The notes: generated by a model not told the origin, from the letters alone. A DNA stretch of 64,000 nucleotides from UBA11090 sp035560555 (GCA_035560555.1 DATMZF010000030.1:1-64000); one strand, 5' to 3'; counted from the stretch's first letter, positions 40,785 to 51,669 are shown. Program-made: numbers and translations.

Positions 40785-41750
40785 CTATAACGTTGCCAGC
40801 AAAATCGCCTTTATCGCATGTTTCCGGTTTTCGGCCTGCTCAAACACTCTGGACGAGGGGCTTTCGATAAGTTCAAAGGATACTTCCTTCCCTTTCGCGG
40901 CGGGCAGGCCATGCAGGAAAACGCTGCGTGGATCGCCAGTGGAAGCCAGGAGCCTCGAATCGACCTGGTAGGGCAGCAGAAGATCACCGTAGCCGGGGTT
41001 GGGCGCTCCCACGCACGAGGAGAACCAGCTATCGGCATATATGGCGCAGGCGCCGCGGACGCCTTCTTCCTTGTTGTCGGTAATCTCCAGCGAGGCGTCT
41101 GACTCGCTCGCGAAGGTTCGGCATATATCCTTGAGTTCGGGATCGGGCCATAGAGTCTTCGGCGCTACAATCGACAAATCGGCGCCCATCTTGGAACATA
41201 TGACCATGAGCGACCGAGCGATAGTATTGCGGCCGTCGCCAACAAAAGCAAGCTTTCTTCCCTTTAAATCGCCAAACTCCTGCTCAAGCGTGAAAAAATC
41301 GGCGAGCGCCTGGGTGGGATTGAAGGAATCGGTGAGTCCGTTGTACACGGGTAGGCCGGAAAACTTGGCGAGCGTCTCGGCGTCGGCCTGTCTCAGACCG
41401 CCGAACGCGATGGCGTCAAACATTCTGCCCAGGACGCGAGCCGCATCCTCTATCGACGCCCCGGTTCCAGGCCGAGAATCCTCCCCGGCCTCGAGCAGGA
41501 TATCGTCGCTCGATAGAAATACCGGATGGCCGCCTTCTTCCCCGAACGCCGTTTCGAAGGCGATTCTGGCGCTCGTGAAACGCTTTTCGAGAATGAGAGC
41601 GAGGGATTTGCCCCTGAAACGTCGATGGATCGCCGATTTCAGGGACTCGGCTTTGACTTTTTTCGCGAGCTCGAGGAAGTAGCGTATTTCCTCTGGGGTG
41701 AAATTTATCCAGGTAAGAAGGGAACGACCTTTCAAGGACTTGGGATTCAT
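40785..41750 (-). CDS. Aspartate/ornithine carbamoyltransferase homologue with altered motifs
   Basis: 321 residues with the full length and fold pattern of ornithine carbamoyltransferase: LLTWINFTPEEIRYFLELA, FVGDGRNTIARSL, YQVDSRLLA and VFEQAENRKHA. All three signature motifs differ. The carbamoyl-phosphate loop STRTR is FTSAR (58-62). The HPTQ motif is NPTQ (144-147). The ornithine-binding HCLP is HGLP (280-283), so the cysteine is missing. Either the substrate differs or activity is lost. Start after AAGGAGG. Treat an argF label with caution. Confidence 0.85.
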   Translation of the reverse strand: MNPKSLKGRSLLTWINFTPEEIRYFLELAKKVKAESLKSAIHRRFRGKSLALILEKRFTSARIAFETAFGEEGGHPVFLSSDDILLEAGEDSRPGTGASIEDAARVLGRMFDAIAFGGLRQADAETLAKFSGLPVYNGLTDSFNPTQALADFFTLEQEFGDLKGRKLAFVGDGRNTIARSLMVICSKMGADLSIVAPKTLWPDPELKDICRTFASESDASLEITDNKEEGVRGACAIYADSWFSSCVGAPNPGYGDLLLPYQVDSRLLASTGDPRSVFLHGLPAAKGKEVSFELIESPSSRVFEQAENRKHAIKAILLATL

Positions 41751-41862
41751 GCGGGTCCCTCCTTGGGGAACGAAAACCATCCTATATCATCGTCCTCGCG
41801 TTGGTCAAGTTTTGGCGTTTCAAGACTTTACTCGGACGGCCAGGCCATGGAATACTCCCGTC

Positions 41863-42531
41863 GTGGCTAAAACGACTATCTATGAAAATATCGCGCTGCG
41901 TGAACGGATTTCCAGAATCCTGGGAATACTCCTCCCGCTCTGGCCCGACGCGAAACCCCTTCTCTCTTACTCCACCTGCTTCGAGCTCCTCTGCGCCGTG
42001 GTTTTAAGCGCGCAGTGCACCGACGACCAAGTAAACGCCGTGACGCCAGGCCTCTTCGAGCGGTACCCCGACGCCGACGCCCTCGCCGCGGCTACCCCCG
42101 AGGATGTGGAGCCCCTGATACACTCGGTCGGTTTCTTCAGGACGAAAGCGAGGCATTTGGTGCTCGCCGCGCGCATCATGGTCGACGAATTCGGAGGGGA
42201 GGTCCCCCCTTCCATGGACGATCTCCTGCGGCTTCCAGGCGTCGGGCGCAAGACGGCCAACCTGGTTTCGTCGGCCTGTTTCGGCGCGCCGGGCATCATC
42301 GTGGACACCCACGTGATGCGGGCGGCCTTCAGGCTGGGCATCTACCCCAGGAAAGACCCAGAGGGCATCGAGAACGCCATCCGCGCCAACCTCGACGCGG
42401 AGCGACACACCGCCTTCTCGCACGCGCTCAACCGGCACGGAAAATTCGTCTGCACCGCGCGCTCGCCCGCCTGTCTGCGAGGGGAAAGGCCCTGTCCCCT
42501 CGAAGCCCTCTGCCCCAAAACAGGACTTTAG
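41863..42531 (+). CDS. nth: Endonuclease III (DNA glycosylase/AP lyase)
   Basis: 222 residues from a GTG. The frame extends further up but overlaps the divergent gene. It removes oxidised pyrimidines. It has the helix-hairpin-helix LPGVGRKTANLV with catalytic K130, D148 in VDTHVMR, and a C-terminal 4Fe-4S loop with C197, C204, C211 and C217. The spacing is C-X6-C-X6-C-X5-C instead of the usual C-X6-C-X2-C-X5-C. No Shine-Dalgarno is seen before the GTG, so the start is uncertain. The recQ-like gene follows 37 bases on. Confidence 0.9.
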   Translation: MAKTTIYENIALRERISRILGILLPLWPDAKPLLSYSTCFELLCAVVLSAQCTDDQVNAVTPGLFERYPDADALAAATPEDVEPLIHSVGFFRTKARHLVLAARIMVDEFGGEVPPSMDDLLRLPGVGRKTANLVSSACFGAPGIIVDTHVMRAAFRLGIYPRKDPEGIENAIRANLDAERHTAFSHALNRHGKFVCTARSPACLRGERPCPLEALCPKTGL

Positions 42532-42568
42532 CTGAAGCGCCGGACATAGCCTCGCGGCGTATACGGGT

Positions 42569-44260
42569 ATGGATGCCCTAGAAAACGATATCACTCTTCC
42601 GCGCGACGACGCCGTGGCCGAACTCGCGCGGCGACAATTCGGCATAGACTACCTCTTCCCCCTCCAGAGGATGGCGATAGCCAATATACTGGACGCGATG
42701 GAAACGGGCGAGCAGACGCGCCAGCTCGTCCTTTTCCCCACGGGATTCGGCAAGAGCCTGTGTTTCCAGCTGCCCGCCCTCCTCGCCCCCGGGCCCAGCG
42801 TCGTGGTCTATCCCCTTCTCGCCCTCATGAACGACCAGGAAAAAAGCCTCGAGAAGAGAGGCATTCCCTGCGCCGTCTTCAGGGGTGGCATGGAGGACGA
42901 GGACAGGGCGGCGCAGTGCGAAGCGGTCAGGAGCGGGCTCGCCAAGATCGTGATCACGAACCCCGAATGCCTCGCCACGCCGCGGCTTCGGGAATTCCTG
43001 GCCGGGGCGAACATCTTCCACCTGGCAATAGACGAGGCTCACTGCGTGAGCGAGTGGGGGGAAACCTTCAGGCCCTCCTATCTCAAACTGGGCGAATGCA
43101 TAGAGGCTATCCATCCAAAGGTGGTGAGCGCCTTCACGGCCACGGCCAGCCCCACCGTGGCCGACGCTGTCGCGCGCCACATTTTCGGCGCGCAAGCCTT
43201 TTCGCTCGTGACGGCGGATATAGACAAGCCGAACATCCGCTACTCGGTCGAAGCGACCTTGTCGCCCCAGCATAGTCTCCTCAGGCTCATCCGGGATAAG
43301 CCGAAGCCGCTCATCGTGTTCGACCAGTCGCGCGACGGGGTGAGGAGAATCTGCGAGACCATCAGGGAAAGGACTGACATCGACGCGAGATTTTACCACG
43401 CCGGCCTCGCCCGCGAGGAAAAGAACGAGGTGGAAGCTTGGTTCATGGGAAGCGCCGACGGCGTGCTGACCGCCACTTGCGCGTACGGGATGGGCGTGGA
43501 CAAGCGAAATATCAGGACCGTCATACATTACTCGGAGCCGCCGTCGGTGGAGGCCTATATCCAGGAATCCGGGCGGGGCGGGCGCGACGGCCAGACGGCC
43601 GAGGCCATCCTGATCCATGCGGTCAATTCAAGACGAAGGCGCGAGGAGGGAGCCGTGAAAAGCGAATCGGAGCGCCTTCGGCAAGAGCGCAGGGAGGCTT
43701 TCCTGGAGTATGCGCGATCGCGGGGCTGTAGAAGGGAATTCCTTCACAAGCTGATGGGCTCCGAGCTTTCCTCGCCCTGTTCCGGCTGCGACAGCTGCGA
43801 CGGCACCGCCCGTTCGACGCCCGAAGGTCTCGGCGAAGTCCTCGAATTTTTCAGGATCAACGGTGGGCGATTCACCTTGAAGCAGGGCATGAGGCTGCTG
43901 CGTCAGCCCCCCATAGAGGGACTGGGCCGGGAGGAATCCGGCTCCGCCGGCGCCGTCGGCGCCAAGGATGGCGACGATGGCGGCGCCTTATTCGGCAAAA
44001 AGAGCCCGATCATGAGGTCATTCACGACCAGCCCGCCCACCTGCGCAGGGGCAGGGGCGCTTTCAGGCTGGGAAGAGAGAGAAATCCTCGCCCTCCTCCG
44101 TGAGGCGCTGTCCATGGGAATTCTGAGGATGGGCTCAGGTCCGCTAGGGAAGAACAAGCTCTACCCGGCGCGCTGCGGAAAGGCCGCTGGGCTTTGGGAG
44201 GTCACACGGCTGGGGGCGCGGGCACTGAGCAACCGCGGGGCTTTGGGGATGACAAAGTGA
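42569..44260 (+). CDS. RecQ-like ATP-dependent DNA helicase
   Basis: 563 residues, superfamily 2. Motif I FPTGFGKS, motif II DEAHCVSEWG, motif III TATASP, motif V TATCAYGMGVDK and motif VI QESGRGGRDG are all present. A RecQ-type zinc region follows (RGCRREFL, then CSGCDSCDG) at about 390-415. The winged-helix region is divergent and no HRDC domain is seen. A Gly/Ala/Asp-rich insert lies at about 450-480. It unwinds forked or recombination DNA. The ATG lacks a clear Shine-Dalgarno. Confidence 0.88.
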   Translation: MDALENDITLPRDDAVAELARRQFGIDYLFPLQRMAIANILDAMETGEQTRQLVLFPTGFGKSLCFQLPALLAPGPSVVVYPLLALMNDQEKSLEKRGIPCAVFRGGMEDEDRAAQCEAVRSGLAKIVITNPECLATPRLREFLAGANIFHLAIDEAHCVSEWGETFRPSYLKLGECIEAIHPKVVSAFTATASPTVADAVARHIFGAQAFSLVTADIDKPNIRYSVEATLSPQHSLLRLIRDKPKPLIVFDQSRDGVRRICETIRERTDIDARFYHAGLAREEKNEVEAWFMGSADGVLTATCAYGMGVDKRNIRTVIHYSEPPSVEAYIQESGRGGRDGQTAEAILIHAVNSRRRREEGAVKSESERLRQERREAFLEYARSRGCRREFLHKLMGSELSSPCSGCDSCDGTARSTPEGLGEVLEFFRINGGRFTLKQGMRLLRQPPIEGLGREESGSAGAVGAKDGDDGGALFGKKSPIMRSFTTSPPTCAGAGALSGWEEREILALLREALSMGILRMGSGPLGKNKLYPARCGKAAGLWEVTRLGARALSNRGALGMTK

Positions 44261-44276
44261 GAGGGCTTCGGCCCTC
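44261..44276 (+). other. UUCG hairpin after the recQ-like gene
   Basis: GAGGGC-TTCG-GCCCTC starts right after the stop codon, a very stable tetraloop hairpin. No T run follows, so an mRNA 3' end stabiliser is as likely as a terminator. Confidence 0.55.
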
Positions 44277-44317
44277 CCGAGAGCGCGTCAGAGAGAACTC
44301 AGGCAAAAGCCCCGCCC

Positions 44318-44346
44318 TTGAAGTGTAGCGATTTTCACCATATCAT
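44318..44346 (+). promoter_or_regulatory. Promoter of the pgi operon
   Basis: TTGAAG (44318-44323), an exact 17-base spacer and TATCAT (44341-44346). The -10 end is 17 bases before the ATG at 44364. Confidence 0.6.
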
Positions 44347-44363
44347 GTAGCATAAGGATACAA

Positions 44364-45965
44364 ATGGAGAGCGCCATGATCCAATACAGGAATCTCGATG
44401 AGTGCAGCAGTTTCGCGGCTTTAGCAAGCCTGCCCAAGGTCGACGTCTCTCGGGCGCTTACGCCGGAGCGCGTCGTGGCGTACGCGACGCAGATGCCCGA
44501 GGGCTTCGCGTTCTGCTACGCCGCGGCCCCCGTGAACGAGGCGCTGATAGACGCCATGCAGAGGCTCGCTGACGTTCAGGAACTCGTTGAAAAATACAAG
44601 GCCCTCGTTGGCGGCGAGGTCATGAATACCGGCGAAAAGAGGATGGTCCTCCACCACCTGGCGAGGGGACAGCTCGGCCGGGCCGTCGTCTCGGGGGGGC
44701 AGGACATCCGCGACTTCTACGAAGCCGAACGCGGGAGGATAGCCGATTTCGCGGAGGCCGTGCATTCGGGAAAGCTGCTGGGCTCGACGGGCAAGTCTTT
44801 CGAGACGGCGGTGCAGATAGGCATCGGCGGATCGGATCTCGGCCCCCGCGCCTCCTATATGGCGCTCGAACGCTGGGCCGCGGCGGAGCGTCGGCTGAAG
44901 ATGCGCGCGCGCTTCATCTCGAACGTGGACCCCGACGACGCGGATCAGGTGCTGCGAGGCTTCGACCTCGAGACCACCCTCTTCATCCTCGTGTCCAAGA
45001 GCGGTACCACGCAGGAGACTCTCGCGAACGAGACGCTGGTGCGCAACCGCCTCGAATCCGCGGGCCTCGACAGCTCCAGGCATCTGGTGGCCGTGACGAG
45101 CAGGACGAGCCCGCTGGCCAATAATCCCGGCTACATCGCCAGCTTCTTCATCGACGATTTCATCGGAGGACGTTATTCGACATCGAGCGCCGTTGGGGGC
45201 GTCGTTCTCTCCCTCGCCTTCGGCCCCGAGTCTTTCGCCGAGTTCCTGGAGGGAGCCCACGCGGTGGACCGGGCGGCCATGGAGCCGGACATCCGCAAGA
45301 ACGCCACGCTGCTCGACGCCATGATCGGGCTTTACGAGAGGAATGTCCTGGGCATGCCGTCCACCGCCGTCCTGCCGTACGCGGAAGCCCTGTCACGCTT
45401 TCCCGCCCACCTCCAACAGCTGGACATGGAATCGAACGGCAAGTCGGTCAACCGCGAAGGCGTGCCCATCGCGTATTCCACTGGCCCCGTCGTCTTCGGA
45501 GAGCCGGGCACGAACGGCCAACATTCGTTCTACCAGTTCCTGCACCAGGGGACGGACAAGGTGCCGCTCCAGTTCATAGGGTTCACCGAAAACCAGCATT
45601 CCGACGACGTGCTTTCGATGGGCACTTCGTCGAGGCAGAAACTCGTCGCCAATCTCCTTGCTCAGATCGTCGCCTTCGCGCGCGGCAAGGAAGACCAGAA
45701 CCCCAACAAGCGCTTCGCCGGAGGCCGTCCATCGACCCTGCTTTTGGGTAGCAGGCTGGGACCGAAACAGCTCGGGGCCCTCTTCGCCCATTTCGAGAAC
45801 AAGGTGATGTTCCAGGGATTCGCGTGGAACATCAACTCCTTCGACCAGGAGGGAGTACAGCTGGGCAAGCTGCTGGCCACCAAGATGCTCTCGATCATGC
45901 AGGGCGAAAAGACCGACGAAACCGTCTTGAGCGCCATGGCGAAGATGGCCGGATTCCTCGAATGA
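44364..45965 (+). CDS. pgi: Glucose-6-phosphate isomerase
   Basis: 533 residues. It interconverts glucose-6- and fructose-6-phosphate. Family landmarks: QIGIGGSDLGPRA, VSKSGTTQETLAN, LQQLDMESNGKSV and the catalytic-region histidine in GTNGQHSFYQF. AAGGA precedes the first ATG; a second ATG at 44376 with GGAG in front is equally possible. First gene of a six-gene operon that continues with murG (ATGA overlap). Confidence 0.96.
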   Translation: MESAMIQYRNLDECSSFAALASLPKVDVSRALTPERVVAYATQMPEGFAFCYAAAPVNEALIDAMQRLADVQELVEKYKALVGGEVMNTGEKRMVLHHLARGQLGRAVVSGGQDIRDFYEAERGRIADFAEAVHSGKLLGSTGKSFETAVQIGIGGSDLGPRASYMALERWAAAERRLKMRARFISNVDPDDADQVLRGFDLETTLFILVSKSGTTQETLANETLVRNRLESAGLDSSRHLVAVTSRTSPLANNPGYIASFFIDDFIGGRYSTSSAVGGVVLSLAFGPESFAEFLEGAHAVDRAAMEPDIRKNATLLDAMIGLYERNVLGMPSTAVLPYAEALSRFPAHLQQLDMESNGKSVNREGVPIAYSTGPVVFGEPGTNGQHSFYQFLHQGTDKVPLQFIGFTENQHSDDVLSMGTSSRQKLVANLLAQIVAFARGKEDQNPNKRFAGGRPSTLLLGSRLGPKQLGALFAHFENKVMFQGFAWNINSFDQEGVQLGKLLATKMLSIMQGEKTDETVLSAMAKMAGFLE

Positions 45966-47197
45966 GCGGCGAAACTGGCGCCGCCGCCGCGACGGAGACC
46001 GAGACAGCGAAAGTCTCAGGGGCATCCAAAGTCTCCGGAACATCCCAGGCCGCCGCGACGCCGCTCATCGCCTTCACCGGCGGGGGTACGGGAGGACATA
46101 TATACCCGGGCCTCGCCGTCATCCAGGCGCTGAGGGCAAAAGGCTTCGGCGGACGCGTCGTCTGGATAGGCTCGCGAAAAGACCTGGACCGCGGCATCGT
46201 CGAGAAGGAAGGCATTGAATATTTCGCCATTCCCTCGGGCAAGCTTCGCCGCTCCCTCACGCTGAAGAACCTGGCCGACGCGTTCCGCGTCGCCGCGGGC
46301 TTCGTCGCTTCGAGGAGCCTCCTCGCCGCGCTCAAGCCAGCCCTCCTCTTTTCCAAGGGTGGCTACGTGAGCGTTCCCCCCTGCCGCGCGGCGGCTTCGC
46401 TGGGAATCCCCTATTTCACCCACGAATCGGACACGAGCCCGGGACTCGCGACGCGGCTCAACGCGGGCAAGGCCTCGAAAATACTCCTGAGCTGGCCGAA
46501 AACGGCCTCCATGCTCGGCGCGGCGCTCCAGGACAAGATCTATATCGTGGGCAACCCCGTCAGGCCCAGCCTTTTCCTCGGCGACGCCGAAAGAGGCAGG
46601 AAAATTCTCGGCGCTCCCGATGGCCTTCCGATTGTATTCTTTGTCGGCGGCAGCCAGGGCTCGCGCCAGGTCAACGAAATCGTGCGGGCGATCAGGCCAG
46701 AGCTCGAAGGGAAAGCCTTCATCGCCCACCAGACGGGCAAGGATCTTTTCGATCCGGCCGCCAACGCCCAAAAGCCGGGATGCTATACCGCCCTGCCCTA
46801 TATCGGCGAGGAAATGAGCGACATCCTGGCGGCTTCCACAATCGTGGCGGGCAGGGCCGGCGCCGGAACGGTCTGGGAGTCGGCGGCTCTCGGCAAGCCC
46901 ATGGTCCTCATACCCCTCGCTGGCGCGGGAACGCGCGGCGACCAGGTGGAGAACGCCGAGATGGCCGAAAAAGCCGGGGCGGGCATCTGTCTCGGGAGCG
47001 ATAAAGCCTCGCCTGAAAACACGCTCGCGGCCATTCTGGGCTATCTGGACAGCCCGGAATCGCTGGGAAAAGCAAGGGAAGCGGGGCTCGCCCTCTGCAG
47101 GGTAAAAAAGGGAAATGGCGCTTCGGCGCTCTCCGCGGACTACATCGCCGATCTCATCATCAAACAAGTAAACAAAGCGCCAGGAGGAACTCAATGA
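45962..47197 (+). CDS. murG: UDP-GlcNAc transferase MurG
   Basis: 411 residues. It adds GlcNAc to lipid I to make lipid II at the inner membrane face. The glycosyltransferase motif FTGGGTGGHIYPGLAV is preceded by an unusual Thr/Ala/Ser/Val-rich extension of about 35 residues. FVGGSQGSRQVNE and VAGRAGAGTVWESAALGKPMVL complete the nucleotide-sugar site. The start overlaps the pgi stop (ATGA). It is located away from the fts cluster. Confidence 0.94.
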   Translation: MSGETGAAAATETETAKVSGASKVSGTSQAAATPLIAFTGGGTGGHIYPGLAVIQALRAKGFGGRVVWIGSRKDLDRGIVEKEGIEYFAIPSGKLRRSLTLKNLADAFRVAAGFVASRSLLAALKPALLFSKGGYVSVPPCRAAASLGIPYFTHESDTSPGLATRLNAGKASKILLSWPKTASMLGAALQDKIYIVGNPVRPSLFLGDAERGRKILGAPDGLPIVFFVGGSQGSRQVNEIVRAIRPELEGKAFIAHQTGKDLFDPAANAQKPGCYTALPYIGEEMSDILAASTIVAGRAGAGTVWESAALGKPMVLIPLAGAGTRGDQVENAEMAEKAGAGICLGSDKASPENTLAAILGYLDSPESLGKAREAGLALCRVKKGNGASALSADYIADLIIKQVNKAPGGTQ

Positions 47198-47730
47198 GCA
47201 CCATGGACTGGATATTCACGGGCATCGTCATCATTCTCGCCGCGCGCTGCTTCGTGCGCGGTTTCGTCCAGGAAGTCCTCTCGGTGGCCTCCTACGCGGT
47301 AGGCCTCTTCGCCGGTCTGCTCTTCTCCAACACGGTCATCGATTTCGCCGCCAAAAAGCTGGGAACGGGGACGCTTCCGACCTCGGTCCAGTATGTCATC
47401 GCCTTCATCATCTGCTTCTTGTTGGGGTTCCTCATCATGAGACTCATCGAGAAGCTCATACGCGAAGGGCTCGAGGCGGCCAATCTCGATATCTTCGACA
47501 AGGTGCTCGGCCTCGCGCTCGGGATCGCCGAGGGGCTCGCCATCGTGGCGCTCGTCCTCGTGCTCATGGAAATTCAGCCCTTCTTCGACGTCAAGACGGC
47601 CTTGGCCAACTCGTTTTTCGCAAGCACCATTCTTCCGCTCATAGGGCCGACGATCAGCGAAACGCTCAAGCCCGCGCTCGACGGATCGGGCAAATCCTTA
47701 AACCTGCAGAATCTCTTCAAGAAAAAGTAG
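47194..47730 (+). CDS. cvpA: CvpA-family membrane protein
   Basis: 178 residues with four hydrophobic segments, starting WIFTGIVIILAARCFVRGFVQEV, and a C-terminal hydrophilic tail ending KKK. This fits the CvpA/colicin V production family, whose molecular role is still poorly defined but linked to envelope integrity. ATGA overlap with murG. Confidence 0.85.
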   Translation: MSTMDWIFTGIVIILAARCFVRGFVQEVLSVASYAVGLFAGLLFSNTVIDFAAKKLGTGTLPTSVQYVIAFIICFLLGFLIMRLIEKLIREGLEAANLDIFDKVLGLALGIAEGLAIVALVLVLMEIQPFFDVKTALANSFFASTILPLIGPTISETLKPALDGSGKSLNLQNLFKKK

Positions 47731-47736
47731 GAGCCA

Positions 47737-49029
47737 ATGTACGAGAATTTGCTAGCCCAGGGCGCGACTCTCTCCTCCCTCGTCGGCGACATAGAAAACA
47801 GATCCCTGCCGCCCGCGCTTCTTTTTTCGGGCCCCCCCGCCTCGGGCAAACTGACCGCGGCCCTGGAGACCGCCAGAGTCCTCTCATGTACGAAACAAGG
47901 CGCCTGGAACTGTTCCTGCCCCGACTGCGCGCGGCACAGGCATCTCATCCACAGCGATCTCCTTCTTTTCGGGAAACGCAGCTTTCCCGAGGAGATCATC
48001 GTGGCCAAGGAATCTTTCCTCCGCCACCCGGACCAGCCTTCGGCCTATTTTTTCCTGCGCTCGATACGGAAACTCCTCGCGCGCTTCAACCCCGCGCTCT
48101 GGAGCGGCGAGGAGACGAAGCTGGGAAAAGCCGCGAGCCTCCTCCAGTCGATCGAGGAAGCCATGGACCTCATCCAACCCGAGGCGCTGGTTCCCGAAAG
48201 CCTGCGCGAAGGCATCCCGCCTTCCGTCGCCAAAGCCCTGGACTCGGCCTATGCCGACGCCCTGGCCCTCGAAGTCTTCGCGCCCGAAGCCCCCGGCGTC
48301 TTCATGATCCGCAACATGGCGGTCTGGGCCCAACTCGCCCCCGCCGGGAACTGCAAGACTATTATCATAGAAAACGCCGACAAGATGCAGGACTCGGCCA
48401 GGAACGCGATGCTGAAAATACTGGAAGAATCGCCAAAGACGGTTCGCTTCATCCTGCTCACGAGCCGACGGGCTTCCATGATGGCCACCATCCTGTCGCG
48501 TTCGCGGCTCTATTCTTTCGCTCCGCGAGATCAGGCGGCCACGAAGCTCATCCTCTCCAGGGTATTCAAGTCGGACGAGATGGCTCCCAGCCTCCAGGCA
48601 TACTTCGAATCCCGGCTCCCCTTTCCTCCCGCCCAGGCGAAACTCCACGCGGAACGCTTCACGGGCAGGATACTTCTCGACCTGGGCGACAAAAGCCTCG
48701 GCGTCGGCCCCTACGGCCGCCTCCTCGCGTCCGACGCCGGCAAGACGGGAAAATCCATGCCGGAGCTTCTGGACGAGCTTGGCGAGGCGACAGGAGGGTT
48801 CGGGGCCAAGGACAAGACGATGGCCGGCTCCTTCAATCACTTCGTTCGGGCGCTGCTGTCGGTGTTTTCGGGGCTACTGGCGGAATCGGCCGGGGAGCCG
48901 GCCATCGTCGCGCTGGTGGACCGCTGGTCGCGGCTCGCGAGGGAGGCGGCGGTGCAGTACGGCTCGCTGAATAGGAGCCCCGACCTCCTCGTCAAGGTGC
49001 TCGCCACGTCATTCGGAGACGGCCTATGA
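47737..49029 (+). CDS. holB: DNA polymerase III delta-prime-type clamp-loader subunit
   Basis: 430 residues. An AAA+ fold with P-loop GPPASGKL, where Leu replaces the usual Thr/Ser as often seen in non-hydrolysing delta-prime subunits. A cysteine knuckle CSCPDCARHRH follows, then NKIIIENADKM-type Walker B region (IIIENADKMQDSARNAMLKILEESP) and the sensor LLTSRRASMM. A helical insertion of about 100 residues (about 85-185) makes it longer than typical. It would load the sliding clamp. Six bases behind cvpA. Confidence 0.8.
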   Translation: MYENLLAQGATLSSLVGDIENRSLPPALLFSGPPASGKLTAALETARVLSCTKQGAWNCSCPDCARHRHLIHSDLLLFGKRSFPEEIIVAKESFLRHPDQPSAYFFLRSIRKLLARFNPALWSGEETKLGKAASLLQSIEEAMDLIQPEALVPESLREGIPPSVAKALDSAYADALALEVFAPEAPGVFMIRNMAVWAQLAPAGNCKTIIIENADKMQDSARNAMLKILEESPKTVRFILLTSRRASMMATILSRSRLYSFAPRDQAATKLILSRVFKSDEMAPSLQAYFESRLPFPPAQAKLHAERFTGRILLDLGDKSLGVGPYGRLLASDAGKTGKSMPELLDELGEATGGFGAKDKTMAGSFNHFVRALLSVFSGLLAESAGEPAIVALVDRWSRLAREAAVQYGSLNRSPDLLVKVLATSFGDGL

Positions 49030-50219
49030 GGTCCTCATTCCTCGGAAAGGCCTTGTCGCGCGCCGATAAGCTGACGAACGACCAGCTGCGCGCCCTGTTC
49101 AACGAACTCGTCGTTTCGAACGACAGACTGGAGGCGGCCATCCAGTCCATGTTCGACGGGATCGTCGTCTGCAACCTGAACCATGAGCCCGTCCTCATCA
49201 ACAAATCCGCGGAGAGGATTCTTCGCATCCAGGGCGGATGGGGAGGCGGCCCCTTCTGGATGGCGCTGGCCGACGAGGAACTCAAGGATTTCTTCTACAA
49301 GTCGCTTACCTCCGAAGAGACGATCCTCGGGCGCGAATTCGCCCTCCAGAGCTCGGGGGGGACGCGCATCATCGCCATCAGCCTCTCGGCCCTTCTCTCC
49401 GGGGACAGGATCGCAGGCACGATCATCCACATAGAGGACATCACCGAAAAGCGCAAGAAGGAAACGCAGCTGCGGCGCGCCGAGAGCCTCGCGGCCTTGA
49501 CGACACTGGCCGCGGGCGTCGCCCACGAGATCAACAACCCGCTGGGTTCGATCTCCATAAGGATTCAGCTCCTCGAAAAGCTTTTGAAGGCCGAGAATAC
49601 CGACAAGGCCGCGATGAACAAGCATCTCAATGTCGTGAAAGAGGAGATGGAGCGGCTCAAGCAGATCGTCGTTGACTTCCTCTTCGCGGTGAGGCCGATG
49701 GATATCCAACTCTTAAGCGAAAACCCCGCACAGATCGTCGAGGAGATAGCCGAGCTCATCCAGCCCGAAGCGGACAGGAAAGGCATCGATGTGAAGATGA
49801 CGTTGGGCGCCGATCTGCCCCGGGTTCTCATGGACAAGCGCCACATAAAGCAGGCCCTCCTCAATCTCATCCAGAACGCGATGGCCGCCATGCCCGATGG
49901 GGGCGACCTGGGCATAGCGGTGGAAGCCTCGAACGACGAGCTGATGATTTCCGTTTCCGATACGGGCACCGGCATCCCCGAGGATATGCTCACGAAGATT
50001 TTCGAACCCTATTTCACGACGAAAAAAAGCGGAACGGGCCTGGGTCTCACCATCACGTTCAAGATCATCAAGGAACATTCGGGGGATATCAGCCTCGAAT
50101 CCAAGGAAGGCGTGGGTTCCACCTTCACCATCCATCTTCCCATTCCCCAGAAAGAGAAGAAATCGCTTCCCCAATGGCAGGATTCGGTGGCTATCGCCGG
50201 ATCACAGGCGGAGGATTGA
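49026..50219 (+). CDS. Cytoplasmic PAS-containing histidine kinase (NtrB/AtoS type)
   Basis: 397 residues, no membrane segment. An N-terminal helix leads to a PAS domain (about 35-140). The H-box has H167 in AGVAHEINNPLGS. N-box LLNLIQNAMAAM, G1 DTGTGIPEDM, F-box EPYFTTKKSG and G2 GTGLGLTI follow. It overlaps holB by 4 bases and ends directly before the sigma-54 regulator, so the two are a cognate pair. Its signal is unknown. Confidence 0.9.
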   Translation: MRSSFLGKALSRADKLTNDQLRALFNELVVSNDRLEAAIQSMFDGIVVCNLNHEPVLINKSAERILRIQGGWGGGPFWMALADEELKDFFYKSLTSEETILGREFALQSSGGTRIIAISLSALLSGDRIAGTIIHIEDITEKRKKETQLRRAESLAALTTLAAGVAHEINNPLGSISIRIQLLEKLLKAENTDKAAMNKHLNVVKEEMERLKQIVVDFLFAVRPMDIQLLSENPAQIVEEIAELIQPEADRKGIDVKMTLGADLPRVLMDKRHIKQALLNLIQNAMAAMPDGGDLGIAVEASNDELMISVSDTGTGIPEDMLTKIFEPYFTTKKSGTGLGLTITFKIIKEHSGDISLESKEGVGSTFTIHLPIPQKEKKSLPQWQDSVAIAGSQAED

Positions 50220-51608
<1,389 letters not shown>

Positions 51609-51620
<12 letters not shown>

Positions 51621-51640
51621 AGGGAGCCTTCCGGCTCCCT
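51609..51640 (-). terminator. Terminator of the sigma-factor gene
   Basis: Stem AGGGAGCC / GGCTCCCT with a 4-base loop (51621-51640). On the minus strand it is followed by TTTATTTTTTA, a good T run. On the plus strand there is none, so it mainly serves the leftward sigma gene. Confidence 0.85.
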
Positions 51641-51669
51641 CCAGTCGCTCCGCGTTTCGTCGAGGTCGC

